This document shows, piece after piece, positions 36,722-45,193 of a stretch of DNA of 64,000 nucleotides (positions are counted from its first letter, which is position 1; each line of letters opens with the position of its first letter). Both the position numbers and the translations under genes were made by a program. Below the pieces are notes generated by a model, which had not been told where the DNA came from, did no database searches, and saw nothing but the letters and a program-made list of their open reading frames with translations. Source of the stretch: Schaalia suimastitidis DSM 15538 (GTDB lineage: Bacteria; Actinomycetota; Actinomycetes; Actinomycetales; Actinomycetaceae); NCBI RefSeq assembly GCF_000429105.1, contig NZ_KE386848.1, forward strand, positions 245,064-309,063, written 5' to 3'.

Positions 36722-37363
36722 GTGACTACGCCAAGTATTAGAGTCATGATCGTTGATGATCATGAGATCGTTCGTCGCGGTATCGCCGAAATTGTCGATC
36801 GTGACGAGGCGTTAGAGGTAGTTGCGGAAGCAGGTACCGTTGGTGATGCGGTTCGTCGCGCGCAGCTAGTGCGTCCTGATGTTATCCTCGTCGATTTGCA
36901 GTTACCGGATGGGACCGGTATCGACATTATGGATGCGATACGTGAGGTGGCGCCTGACGTGCTACCCGTCGTGCTGACGAGTTTTGATGATGACACTGCT
37001 TTGGCAGAGTCTTTGGCTGCGGGTGCTCGCGCGTATGTGCTGAAAACTGTACGGGGTGCAGAAATTACAGATGTCATCAAGGCGGTTGCTGAAGGGCGTG
37101 TGTTGTTGGATGAGCGCACGTTGGCGCGCCGCCGTGCTGACCATGATGACCCGACGGCTGATCTGACCCCATCAGAACGGAAGGTGCTGGATCTTATTGG
37201 TGACGGCCTATCCAACCGCGAGATCGGCGACAAATTAGGGGTAGCGGAAAAGACAGTGAAAAACCACATTACGTCACTATTATCGAAAATGGGCCTGCAG
37301 CGCCGCACGCAGGTCGCTGCCTGGGTTGCAGGGCAACGTGCCTCCGCATGGCGAAACTCGTGA
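36722..37363 (+). CDS. NarL/LuxR-family response regulator, DevR-like
   Basis: A 213-residue response regulator. The receiver domain (about 5-120) has acidic pocket VDDHE, phospho-acceptor Asp in ILVDLQLPDGTG near residue 58, and the Lys in VLKT near 107. The LuxR-type DNA-binding domain (about 148-205) reads LTPSERKVLDLIGDGLSNREI and VAEKTVKNHITSLLSKMG (parts shown). The start is uncertain: GTG 36722 gives a normal N-terminus, GTG 36707 is five codons longer; neither has a strong ribosome-binding sequence. With a DevR-type box just upstream and a DevS-like kinase at 41745, the likely role is control of a low-oxygen or redox regulon. Confidence 0.85.
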   Translation: MTTPSIRVMIVDDHEIVRRGIAEIVDRDEALEVVAEAGTVGDAVRRAQLVRPDVILVDLQLPDGTGIDIMDAIREVAPDVLPVVLTSFDDDTALAESLAAGARAYVLKTVRGAEITDVIKAVAEGRVLLDERTLARRRADHDDPTADLTPSERKVLDLIGDGLSNREIGDKLGVAEKTVKNHITSLLSKMGLQRRTQVAAWVAGQRASAWRNS

Positions 37364-37385
37364 GTACTCGCTTGTACTGACATTG

Positions 37386-37415
37386 GCGTGCCTCCTGTGA
37401 ATGCAGGGGGCACGC
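37386..37415 (+). terminator. Terminator-like hairpin after the response regulator
   Basis: 12-bp stem with one G-U pair (37386-37397 with 37404-37415, loop of 6), 22 bases after the stop codon. No T-run. Confidence 0.6.
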
Positions 37416-37674
37416 TTCAGTATGAAGCTGTGATGGGTATCGAAGGTGATGTGGGTATGACAATAACGTTTCAAAGTGCTGCATATCACATTATGCTGTG
37501 ATCAGGCTATATAACTTTTGAAACTATATTTTTTGACGGCTGTGACAAGTATTTATTCGAAAACTATGCGCAGTGATTGGCATGTTTACTAACCTCTAAG
37601 AGGCCTCTCAACGCTGAGTGGCTATCGAATGTTCTCATTCGACACAACCCATCGCGGAAGGAAACGGAAGCGTA
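37416..37674 (+). promoter_or_regulatory. AT-rich promoter and leader region of the fucosidase gene
   Basis: This gap is clearly richer in A+T than its surroundings (37490-37570). TTGACG at 37533 is a possible -35, but no good -10 is seen at 17 bases. A palindrome TCGAATG-TTCT-CATTCGA lies at 37625-37642, and GAGGCCTC near 37600. The latter two may be regulatory; nothing firm can be said. Confidence 0.4.
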
Positions 37675-40600
37675 ATGACGCGCAACAGATTCATCGCCGC
37701 AGTTGCAGGTGCCGCTCTGGCAGCAAGCGGAATTATTGGCGCTGGTACAGCCGTGGCCGCCCCGCCGACAACTCCTAATGTTGGAGATATCGTTGGCGTA
37801 CCGGCCGAAGTACCCAATTCACCCAATCCCAAGATTGCTGCATGGCAAGATCTTCAATTTGGTCTGTTCATGCACTGGGGTGTCTACTCGATGTTCGAGG
37901 GACGCTACAAAGGGGAAGCGCAGGTCACAGGCTACCCCGAACAGATCAAAGCGTGGAAAAACATCCCCAAGGACGAATACCTCGCTGAAGCACGTAAGAT
38001 GACGGCACAGCGTTGGGATGCCGGGCATATCTGCCGCACCGCAAAAGCCGCAGGTATGAAATACGTGATGATCACGACGAAACACCACGATGGCTTCGCC
38101 ATGTGGGATACCGCCACCACAACCTACGACGTTGTTGAACAAACGGGATACGGCAAAGACCCCATCAAAGAACTGCAAAACGAATGTGCCAAAGTCGATA
38201 TGAAGCTTGCCTTCTACTACTCGATTATCGACTGGGAAAAACACGAGGCGGAACCCTACGGGAACGTTAACCCCATCACTGACGAACACGTGCAGTACAA
38301 CCTTGACCAAATCACTGAGCTATTGACTAACTACGGTCCTATCGCAGAGTTTTGGTTCGACATGGGCGGCCCAACCGCTGCACAATCCAAGCGGATGGCT
38401 GACAAAGTACGTGAACTTCAACCCAATACAACTGTGGTGAATTCACGCGTATGGAACGACCAAGGTGACTTTGAGGTGGGCGGCGACAACGCTGTCCCCA
38501 CGGATTTCCGCATTGGCCCATGGGAATCAATTCTGTCAATCTTCCCGCAATGCTGGTCCTACTGCAGCACCTACAAAGCAAACCGCGCTGACAGCAACAT
38601 CTTGCCCAAGAGCCGTGAAGCTCTCAATGGCCTGATTACTGTCGTTTCAGGCGGCGGCCAATACGCCTACAATATTGGTCCCAAGGGTGACGGTTCCATC
38701 GATCCCTTCGACCAGAAGGTCTTGGACAACTTGGCTGCATGGAGGACTCGCCACCCTGATGCTATCAACGGTGCAAAAGCCACATGGTTCGGCAACCCCT
38801 CATGGGGCCGTATCACCACCAAGGGCAATGCGCTCTACCTGTTCCCACGGACATGGGAGGCTGGCAATACCCTTACACTTCCAGGTGTAGCCAATCAGGT
38901 GAGCAAGGTGACGATTGACGGCACCGACACGCAACTACCCTTTACGCGCAACGGCCTTGATTTGACGGTCACGATGCAAGGCGATAATCCCGACGAATTG
39001 CGCGCCGTTATCAAGGTCGAATTAGACGGACCTGCACGCATGGTACCGACAGAGACCGTGACCCTTACCAACGGTCTTGGCACCATTGACACCGAAAATG
39101 TTATTCGTCGCTCAGGGGCAAAACGAGGTGCGGTGGTAGTCTCTGACGCCTATGTTGTTGATCGATCAGGGAAGAACTTCAAGCACGTTGAACTCACATT
39201 CAACGCCACGGGACTTCAAGCTGACCAGCGCTACAAGATCAGCTTCGGCGATAAGAGCGTTGTCCTGTCAGGTGCTGAAATTGAGGCTGGTGCCATCAGC
39301 CCAGGATTTACTTTGGGTCCCAATGAAGTGAAGCGTCTTCGCATTGAATTAGCTGACCCCAGCTACTATGCGAATCCCCTTGGCGTTCGGATTAATTCCA
39401 TCGAAGTTGTTGCAACCGAAAATCCACAAGAAGGTATTGCACCTTCGTGGCGCACCCAACCGAAGAATGTGGAAGTACGCGAGGGCCGCATTGCCGTCTT
39501 TAGCGCCTCTGCTGTTGGTCGCCCAAGCCCGTCCTACCAGTGGTACCGTGCAGATGCTGATGGTGAACCTGTGGCAATCCCAGATGCCACTGCCAGCACC
39601 TACTCGCTCACCACTACGGCTGCGGACAACGGTGCGGTCTTCACTGTGGTGGCTCGTAACGCTTCAGGTGAAATTACCTCAGAAGGTGCGACACTCACGG
39701 TGACACCGCCAAGCGCCAACCTCGCATTTGAAAAGAACGCACGCCAAAGCACCACCAGCTGGGGTGGCCTGCCAGCTCGCGCCGTTGACGGCAATACTGA
39801 TGGCGTGTGGGACAACAACTCCGTGACGCACACCCGTGAATATGGTGATGAGCAGTGGTGGGAAGTCGATCTCGACGCTGACTATAAAGTCACCACGGTC
39901 AACGTCTGGAACCGTGCCAGAGCGGATATGTGCGGGGCAACGTCATGCGCCGATCGCCTTGCCGATTTCTATGTTGTGGCCTCCCCGACCCCCTTCCCTG
40001 AAGGATCCACCAGCGCCTCCTTGGCTGCCGACAGCCAAGTGCGTGCCATAAAGGTTGACGGTGTAGGCGGCTACCCATCGGTGGTAGATTTCCAAGGCTT
40101 CAAAGCACGCTATCTGCGCGTAATCCAAACCAAAGCCAACACCGCTCTGTCTCTTGCAGAAGTGGAAGTCAAGGGCACACCCGCAGCCGAAGCACCCACC
40201 CTGGGTACGATCGATGCAAGCGGTAAGCCTGCAGAGCACTTCTCCAGTGCCGGCGACGGCCAATCCCGTACCATCACCGCACGTGTCGGCACCGAGATCA
40301 CGCTGACCACTGCTGTTGGCGGCGATCCCACCCCCACCATCAAATGGCAGCAATTCGCTGACGGTGAGTGGAGCGATATCGCCGAGGCAACCGCACCGAC
40401 GTACACCTTCACCCTCACTACCAAACACGACGGAACCTCGCTACGTGCAGTGGCAACCAACGCAGTGGGTAGCGTGGAATCCCAAACCATTGAACTCAAG
40501 GTTCTTCAAGTACCTGTGATCAACTCATTGACGCTTGAAACGCAAGCAGGCGAAGCGGTTGAACTCACCGATGCAGGAGGATGGAAGGTCGCTACCGTCG

Positions 40601-41340
40601 CCGATGGGACGAAACTCGTCGCAAAAGCTGCAGTAAGCGGACAACCAGAACCAAGCCTTGTATGGCAACGTCGTGTGGCTAACGACGAAGCCTCTCAATG
40701 GACCACCATTGAAGGTGCTACCACAAGCTCCTACGCACTGACTGCCAACGCTGAGCTCAACGGCACGCTCATACGAGTTGTGGCAAGCAATCCAGCTGAA
40801 GAGGTGGCCTCAACGCCCATTCACCTCATGGTGAAGCCCACACCAAGCAACCCGGACGACCCCAAGCCGATCAACCCCAGCGACCCAACGATGAAGGTCA
40901 CCTTCTCTGCCACGCAGGTGGCGGCTGGCGGAACTATCGACTTCACCGTCTCCGGTTTCGAAAAAGGCGACAAGGTCACCTTCGAGGTGCATTCTGAACC
41001 CTACAAGGCAGGTGAAGCCATTGCGGACGACAACGGTGTGGCACGTCTGACATGGAAGATTCCCGCAGACTTCCCCGCGGGAACACACCATCTCCATGCC
41101 TACGCTGGGGCCAAGAAGGTCATCGCGGCCTTTAGCATCACACCAAAGGACACAGCGTCGGCCGATCAAGGTAAGACTGCTGACACCAGCAAAGCAAGCG
41201 TGAAAACCGGCTCAACGAAGGTCGGCAAATCCGCTCTGGCTCGCACTGGTGCCAATGGCGACATGCTGCTCATCCTCACCGCACTACTTGCTGCGGCGGG
41301 CCTGGGTGCAACTGCGTGGCGTAGGCGAAACCTGCGTTAG
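37675..41340 (+). CDS. Secreted, cell-wall-anchored alpha-L-fucosidase (GH29) with lectin-like and Ig-like modules
   Basis: A 1221-residue surface enzyme. Order: signal peptide (1-30, ending AVAA), GH29 domain (about 45-430) with FGLFMHWGVYS, TTKHHDGFAMW and EFWFDMGG, where Asp 229 is the likely nucleophile; a beta-sandwich; an Ig-like domain (about 590-675); an F5/8-type discoidin/fucolectin-like module (about 681-832, NLAFEKNARQSTTSWGG); two more Ig-like repeats; a bacterial beta-sandwich (about 1070-1157); and a sorting signal with LARTG at 1188-1192, a hydrophobic helix and RRRNLR. LAxTG is the motif of class E sortases. It should release fucose from host glycans. ATG 37675 is chosen because the signal peptide starts there. 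Confidence 0.93.
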   Translation: MTRNRFIAAVAGAALAASGIIGAGTAVAAPPTTPNVGDIVGVPAEVPNSPNPKIAAWQDLQFGLFMHWGVYSMFEGRYKGEAQVTGYPEQIKAWKNIPKDEYLAEARKMTAQRWDAGHICRTAKAAGMKYVMITTKHHDGFAMWDTATTTYDVVEQTGYGKDPIKELQNECAKVDMKLAFYYSIIDWEKHEAEPYGNVNPITDEHVQYNLDQITELLTNYGPIAEFWFDMGGPTAAQSKRMADKVRELQPNTTVVNSRVWNDQGDFEVGGDNAVPTDFRIGPWESILSIFPQCWSYCSTYKANRADSNILPKSREALNGLITVVSGGGQYAYNIGPKGDGSIDPFDQKVLDNLAAWRTRHPDAINGAKATWFGNPSWGRITTKGNALYLFPRTWEAGNTLTLPGVANQVSKVTIDGTDTQLPFTRNGLDLTVTMQGDNPDELRAVIKVELDGPARMVPTETVTLTNGLGTIDTENVIRRSGAKRGAVVVSDAYVVDRSGKNFKHVELTFNATGLQADQRYKISFGDKSVVLSGAEIEAGAISPGFTLGPNEVKRLRIELADPSYYANPLGVRINSIEVVATENPQEGIAPSWRTQPKNVEVREGRIAVFSASAVGRPSPSYQWYRADADGEPVAIPDATASTYSLTTTAADNGAVFTVVARNASGEITSEGATLTVTPPSANLAFEKNARQSTTSWGGLPARAVDGNTDGVWDNNSVTHTREYGDEQWWEVDLDADYKVTTVNVWNRARADMCGATSCADRLADFYVVASPTPFPEGSTSASLAADSQVRAIKVDGVGGYPSVVDFQGFKARYLRVIQTKANTALSLAEVEVKGTPAAEAPTLGTIDASGKPAEHFSSAGDGQSRTITARVGTEITLTTAVGGDPTPTIKWQQFADGEWSDIAEATAPTYTFTLTTKHDGTSLRAVATNAVGSVESQTIELKVLQVPVINSLTLETQAGEAVELTDAGGWKVATVADGTKLVAKAAVSGQPEPSLVWQRRVANDEASQWTTIEGATTSSYALTANAELNGTLIRVVASNPAEEVASTPIHLMVKPTPSNPDDPKPINPSDPTMKVTFSATQVAAGGTIDFTVSGFEKGDKVTFEVHSEPYKAGEAIADDNGVARLTWKIPADFPAGTHHLHAYAGAKKVIAAFSITPKDTASADQGKTADTSKASVKTGSTKVGKSALARTGANGDMLLILTALLAAAGLGATAWRRRNLR

Positions 41341-41368
41341 ATAGCAGTGGCCTGAACAGGCACTCACG

Positions 41369-41399
41369 CTAAGGGGCGAGCATATTGCTCGCCCCTTAG
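41369..41399 (+). terminator. Terminator after the fucosidase gene
   Basis: Perfect 14-bp stem (41369-41382 and 41386-41399) with a 3-base loop, 28 bases after the stop. It has outer A-T pairs and a GC core. Confidence 0.85.
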
Positions 41400-41409
41400 T
41401 ATGTCCGCT

Positions 41410-41567
41410 CCTTCGCATGGGGTGCTCCTTCGCATGGGGTGCTCCTTCGCATGGGGTGCTCCTTCGCATGGGGTCTTCCCTCCGCATGGGGTCTTCCCTT
41501 CGCATGGGGTCTTCCCTCCGCATGGGGTGTTTCTCCGCATGGGGTGCTCCTTCGCATGAAGTGGGCG
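41410..41567. repeat. Tandem array of 17/18-bp units containing CGCATGGGGT
   Basis: CGCATGGGGT starts at 41414, 41431, 41448, 41465, 41483, 41501, 41519 and 41536, with a decayed ninth copy (CGCATGAAGT) at 41553. Steps are 17, 17, 17, 18, 18, 18, 17 and 17. The variable part before the core is GCTCCTT in the 17-bp units and CTTCCCTC or CTTCCCTT in the 18-bp units. Because 17 and 18 are mixed, no single reading frame stays periodic, so it is not protein-coding. It lies between convergent genes. No spacer diversity, so not CRISPR. Confidence 0.9.
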
Positions 41568-41626
41568 CGCCCAATCAAGCGTGCAACTGGTGGTTCTTAT
41601 GGTGCCGCAACCGCTTCCCTATACGT

Positions 41627-41669
41627 GAGGCGGGGCGTCGATATCGTTGCTCCCAAAGCGCCCCGCCTC
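41627..41669 (-). terminator. Inverted repeat after the sensor kinase gene
   Basis: 11-bp perfect GC-rich arms (41627-41637 and 41659-41669) with a 21-base loop, about 75 bases past the kinase stop on the minus strand. Likely end of the cyd-kinase transcript. The rest of 41570-41744 shows nothing else. Confidence 0.5.
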
Positions 41670-41744
41670 GGGAAACAGTGAGGCAGGAGGTCTCGGACGC
41701 CGAAGCACTTGCCAGCTAAGGCAAGGCCCCCACGCTGCAGGTAC

Positions 41745-43370
41745 TTACGCCAATGGCGCCACCCACGTAAATGACGCGCCCCTGCTGCCAATACCCACGC
41801 CTAAATCAAAAGAACCGCCATGACGCCGCGCCCGCTCAGTCATATTCGACAGGCCTGAATTACGTGTCCTATGCGGATCAATACCCTGCCCATCATCAGC
41901 GATACTTACGGTAATCGTTCCACCATCGTCCCGTCCGTCAACATCGATCGTGACTTGAGCTGCAGTGGCTCGCGCATGGCGGGCAATATTTGAAAGCCCC
42001 TCACGAACCACTGCCACCACGTCATCCCACAGATCCGGGTCAACGCGGCCCTGTAAATCAGCGATCATGTCTTCTTCTAGGTGTTCCACTTCATTAATCG
42101 CTTGACCATCAACGCTGATGAGTAATGACGGGGCAAATCCCAAGAAAGAGCGTGACAATGAGGACTCGCGGCGAATACGTTCAACCAAGCCTACGCTGCG
42201 ATCCGGCTCACGCAGGTCGTGCACGATTGCGCGAATCTGTCGCACAGCCTCGTCAATACCCGCCAACGAATGATCTAACGCTGCGGTAATCGACTCGCGA
42301 TTAAGATCGCCCGCCAACACCTTCTGCTTGGCAGCATCTAAACGCATCCCTGTGGCAAAAAGCTGTTGGATCGCAAAATCGTGCAAGTCACGACCAATCC
42401 GGTCGCGTTCGTCAAGGAGCGAGGCGACATCTTCCGCATGCCGTGCTGACGCCAACTCAAGAGCAAGGGTGGCTTGAGAGGCCAAGGATTCAGCCAAGGA
42501 CAACTCGGAAACATCAAACTCGACGGCACCTTCCTTACGCAGGAGGATCAGCACACCGATGGACTCGCCTCGGGAACGCAGTGGCGCATACAGTGCCGGT
42601 CCAAAAACGCCCAGCGAAGGGACACGCATAGATTTGGCGCGCGCCAGCGAGTCAACAATCATGCCGGTCCCTTCAGCAAGTACCTGCATGGCGCGTCCTT
42701 CAGGGGGAAATATTGCTCCCAGTATTTGGGACGCATGGTATCCCTCCGTGATTTCAGCAGCCCACGTTTCACCAACTGACGGCAATACGATGACTGCCGT
42801 ATCTGCTCCCGCTACTTCGCGAACTGTTTGTGCAATAAGGACCAGTGCTTCTTCCTCATCAGCACCCTCAAGCATCGTTGTCGTTAACGACTGCGACGCG
42901 GCGATCCATCGTTCACGTCGGCGCGCATCGGCGTACAGTTGCGCATTCTCCACCGCGCTGCCAGCGGCACCGGCGAGCGCCTCAACGATGCGCGCATCAG
43001 CCTGGTCGAAACCACCGAGGCTGTCGGCCAGATAAAGGTGGGCATAAACACGCTCGTGGACCAGAACTGGAAGAGCCAGGATATTTTCTGCTGGCCCAGC
43101 GTCGTTCACCTCCTCAAGGTCGTTGAGCAGTAAATGCCCGGTATTGGGGATTAATGGCAGAAGGGATAACGGTACCGACAAAGCGGGACTGCCATAGCCG
43201 ACTTCAGAGGTGACATTGCCCCATGTGTCAAGGACGGCAAGTGTACCGTGGCGGGCGCCAGTGAGTTGACAGGCTTGACGTACACAGATCTCAAGGGCGC
43301 GGCGTAAATCAAGATTTGATGCAAGGTCAAGGGCTGCTTCAAGGAGCCGCAATTCTGAGCGGTCAGTCAT
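41745..43370 (-). CDS. GAF-domain sensor histidine kinase, DevS/DosT-like
   Basis: A 541-residue cytosolic kinase: two GAF domains (about 8-150 and 165-305), a HisKA_3 dimerisation domain with phospho-acceptor His 330 in RDLHDFAIQQLF, and an HATPase domain (about 440-541) with VVREGLSNIARHA and IADDGQGID. No membrane helix. Layout and blocks such as HLYLADSLGGF and AGAAGSAVENAQLY resemble mycobacterial DevS/DosT. The first GAF domain is shorter than I recall for DevS and I do not see its His-rich loop, so heme binding is uncertain. Its ATG overlaps the cydC stop by one base, making it the last gene of the cyd operon. The likely partner is the regulator at 36722. Confidence 0.87.
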   Translation of the reverse strand: MTDRSELRLLEAALDLASNLDLRRALEICVRQACQLTGARHGTLAVLDTWGNVTSEVGYGSPALSVPLSLLPLIPNTGHLLLNDLEEVNDAGPAENILALPVLVHERVYAHLYLADSLGGFDQADARIVEALAGAAGSAVENAQLYADARRRERWIAASQSLTTTMLEGADEEEALVLIAQTVREVAGADTAVIVLPSVGETWAAEITEGYHASQILGAIFPPEGRAMQVLAEGTGMIVDSLARAKSMRVPSLGVFGPALYAPLRSRGESIGVLILLRKEGAVEFDVSELSLAESLASQATLALELASARHAEDVASLLDERDRIGRDLHDFAIQQLFATGMRLDAAKQKVLAGDLNRESITAALDHSLAGIDEAVRQIRAIVHDLREPDRSVGLVERIRRESSLSRSFLGFAPSLLISVDGQAINEVEHLEEDMIADLQGRVDPDLWDDVVAVVREGLSNIARHARATAAQVTIDVDGRDDGGTITVSIADDGQGIDPHRTRNSGLSNMTERARRHGGSFDLGVGIGSRGASFTWVAPLA

Positions 43371-45193
43371 TATTTCTCCTGATCACACGCATAACGGTAG
43401 GCGGAATGGTTGTGGTAAAGCTCCTGATGGGTACCACGCGCCACGACGCGTGCTACCGCGTCAGAATTATCTTTGCCTAAAACAAGCACTTCATCAGCAT
43501 ATGTAAGCGGACTCAGGCGATGGCTGACCACAAGTACGGAACGCTGAGTATCTGCTAATAAGGTCGCTAGGAGCGTATCCGCGGTTGCTGCGTCGAGGTG
43601 TTCACCCGCCTCGTCAAGTAACAGATGCGAGGCATTGCTTGCCAATGCGCGTGCCATCAATAGGCGGCGACGTTCGCCACCTGAAAGGGTGGTGCCACCT
43701 GCCCCTAGCACCGTGTTAAGGCCCGCAGGGAGCCTCTTCGTCCACTCCGAAAGGCCCACGCGTGCCAAGATCGCCTCAGCTTCCGATTCGTCGAGGCCAG
43801 GGCGTGCCACGCGAAGGTTCTCAAGGACAGTTGTGGCAAAAATATGGGCATCTTCAGCTGTTACCGATATGGCGCGGCGAAGGACATTGGGCTGGTAGTG
43901 CTCAAGCGGATGACCGTTGACAGTGACCTCGCCGCCACGTGGCGGGAGAATACCTGCCAAGGTGAGCAGGAGGGTGGTTTTTCCAATGCCTGATGGTCCA
44001 ACGATTGCCAGGGTTTGTCCGGGTCCCAATGTGAAGGTGATATCGTCCGCCAGGATAGGTCCGCCGGGCCATCCAACAGCAAGTTTTTCTGCTTGAAGTA
44101 CTGTCGTTTCGTCGAGCGACGCTAATGGGGCCGCCTCCGGTGCTGTTGGCGTTTCCATATCCGATGGGGTACCCATTGTCGAGGCGTCCCTCCTTGGCCC
44201 GTCAGCACCACCAGAGGGGCCGAGCAGCGCATCAATACGCACAGCAGCTTGCGCAGAACGGACCAGTTGGGTGGCCGCAGGAGCCAACTCAGCTGTACCT
44301 TCGAATGCAGCCAACGGTGTCAAAACAATCACTGCCAATAACACCGGCGCAAGATCACCAGCTGTTGTTTGGGAGATGCCAACAAGTAACGCCCCAAGTA
44401 CTGCCATCCCCATCGCCAGGCGATCCACTGCTAACGCCAGGCCATGGAGGCGCGCCGAATGGTGCGAGGCGGTGGTGAGTTCGTTCTCTGCCTGCGCCAA
44501 ATGTTCACGTACAGCGTTTAGTTGCTCATTTACTTGAAGTTCTGCGGCATTGTCTAGGAGCGTATGCGACAGTGAAGCAAGGGCTGTGCGTGCCTGACGT
44601 GTCCGTATCTCAACGGCGCGCGTGGCACGCATGATGATCAGTGGTGTCACTACGCCGGAAACTGCGAGCATGGCTGCGAGGATGGCTGCCGAAACGGGAG
44701 AAACAATAGCGATGCCAACGACGCTGCCGATGCCAACGATCGCAGTCACTGTTGTGGGGAGCAACGCCTTGACCACAAGGTCGCCCACATCATCGACGTC
44801 GGCACCGGCGCGGGCAAGAAGGTCGCCACGTTTGAGCTGCGCGACGCGGTCGAGGGGCTGATGAGCCAAGGTTGCATAAATGCCCTGTCGGAGCTCGTCC
44901 ATGCCAGTCATCGCAACCTTGTGGCTGGCCAGGCGACTCAGGTACCGCATTAACGCACGTCCGACACCGAACATCCGTACGGATACTGCGGCGACCGTGA
45001 GGTGAAGGACTGGGGGTTGCTGTGAGGCGCGGGCAATGAGCCAAGCCGAGGTGGCGGCAAGGGCAATGGCACAACCGAGGGTGAGACATCCGAGGGTGAT
45101 CGCGAGGAGTATTTCTTTGGGCTGAGCATTGACGAGGCGAAGGACCCTCCGCAGTGCACGTTTCTCTTGGGCGCTCAGTAGTATGGGCGTCAT
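43370..45193 (-). CDS. cydC: Heme/thiol ABC exporter subunit CydC
   Basis: A 607-residue half-transporter: six-helix membrane domain (about 25-310) and ATPase (about 365-590). Walker A GPSGIGKTTLLLTLAG near 410, signature LSGGERRRLLMARALA near 505, Walker B HLLLDEAGEHLD near 530 and switch His in VVSHRLS near 555. With CydD it forms the inner-membrane complex needed for cytochrome bd assembly. The Walker B acid is followed by Ala-Gly (DEAGEHLD), common in CydC. It overlaps cydD by 4 bases and the kinase by 1. Confidence 0.92.
   Translation of the reverse strand: MTPILLSAQEKRALRRVLRLVNAQPKEILLAITLGCLTLGCAIALAATSAWLIARASQQPPVLHLTVAAVSVRMFGVGRALMRYLSRLASHKVAMTGMDELRQGIYATLAHQPLDRVAQLKRGDLLARAGADVDDVGDLVVKALLPTTVTAIVGIGSVVGIAIVSPVSAAILAAMLAVSGVVTPLIIMRATRAVEIRTRQARTALASLSHTLLDNAAELQVNEQLNAVREHLAQAENELTTASHHSARLHGLALAVDRLAMGMAVLGALLVGISQTTAGDLAPVLLAVIVLTPLAAFEGTAELAPAATQLVRSAQAAVRIDALLGPSGGADGPRRDASTMGTPSDMETPTAPEAAPLASLDETTVLQAEKLAVGWPGGPILADDITFTLGPGQTLAIVGPSGIGKTTLLLTLAGILPPRGGEVTVNGHPLEHYQPNVLRRAISVTAEDAHIFATTVLENLRVARPGLDESEAEAILARVGLSEWTKRLPAGLNTVLGAGGTTLSGGERRRLLMARALASNASHLLLDEAGEHLDAATADTLLATLLADTQRSVLVVSHRLSPLTYADEVLVLGKDNSDAVARVVARGTHQELYHNHSAYRYACDQEK

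Noticed and set aside
41410-41567. CRISPR array
   Set aside because: Units are 17/18 bp with no diverse spacers and no cas genes nearby.
41396-41578. Minus-strand reading frame with repeated HPMRRSTPCEGAPHA-like units
   Set aside because: It is a by-product of the 17/18-bp tandem array. The mixed unit length breaks any steady protein repeat, and no ribosome-binding sequence or family similarity is seen.
42443-43133. Plus-strand reading frames of up to 158 codons opposite the sensor kinase
   Set aside because: They lie fully inside the well-supported kinase gene and show no family features; typical antisense shadows of GC-rich coding DNA.
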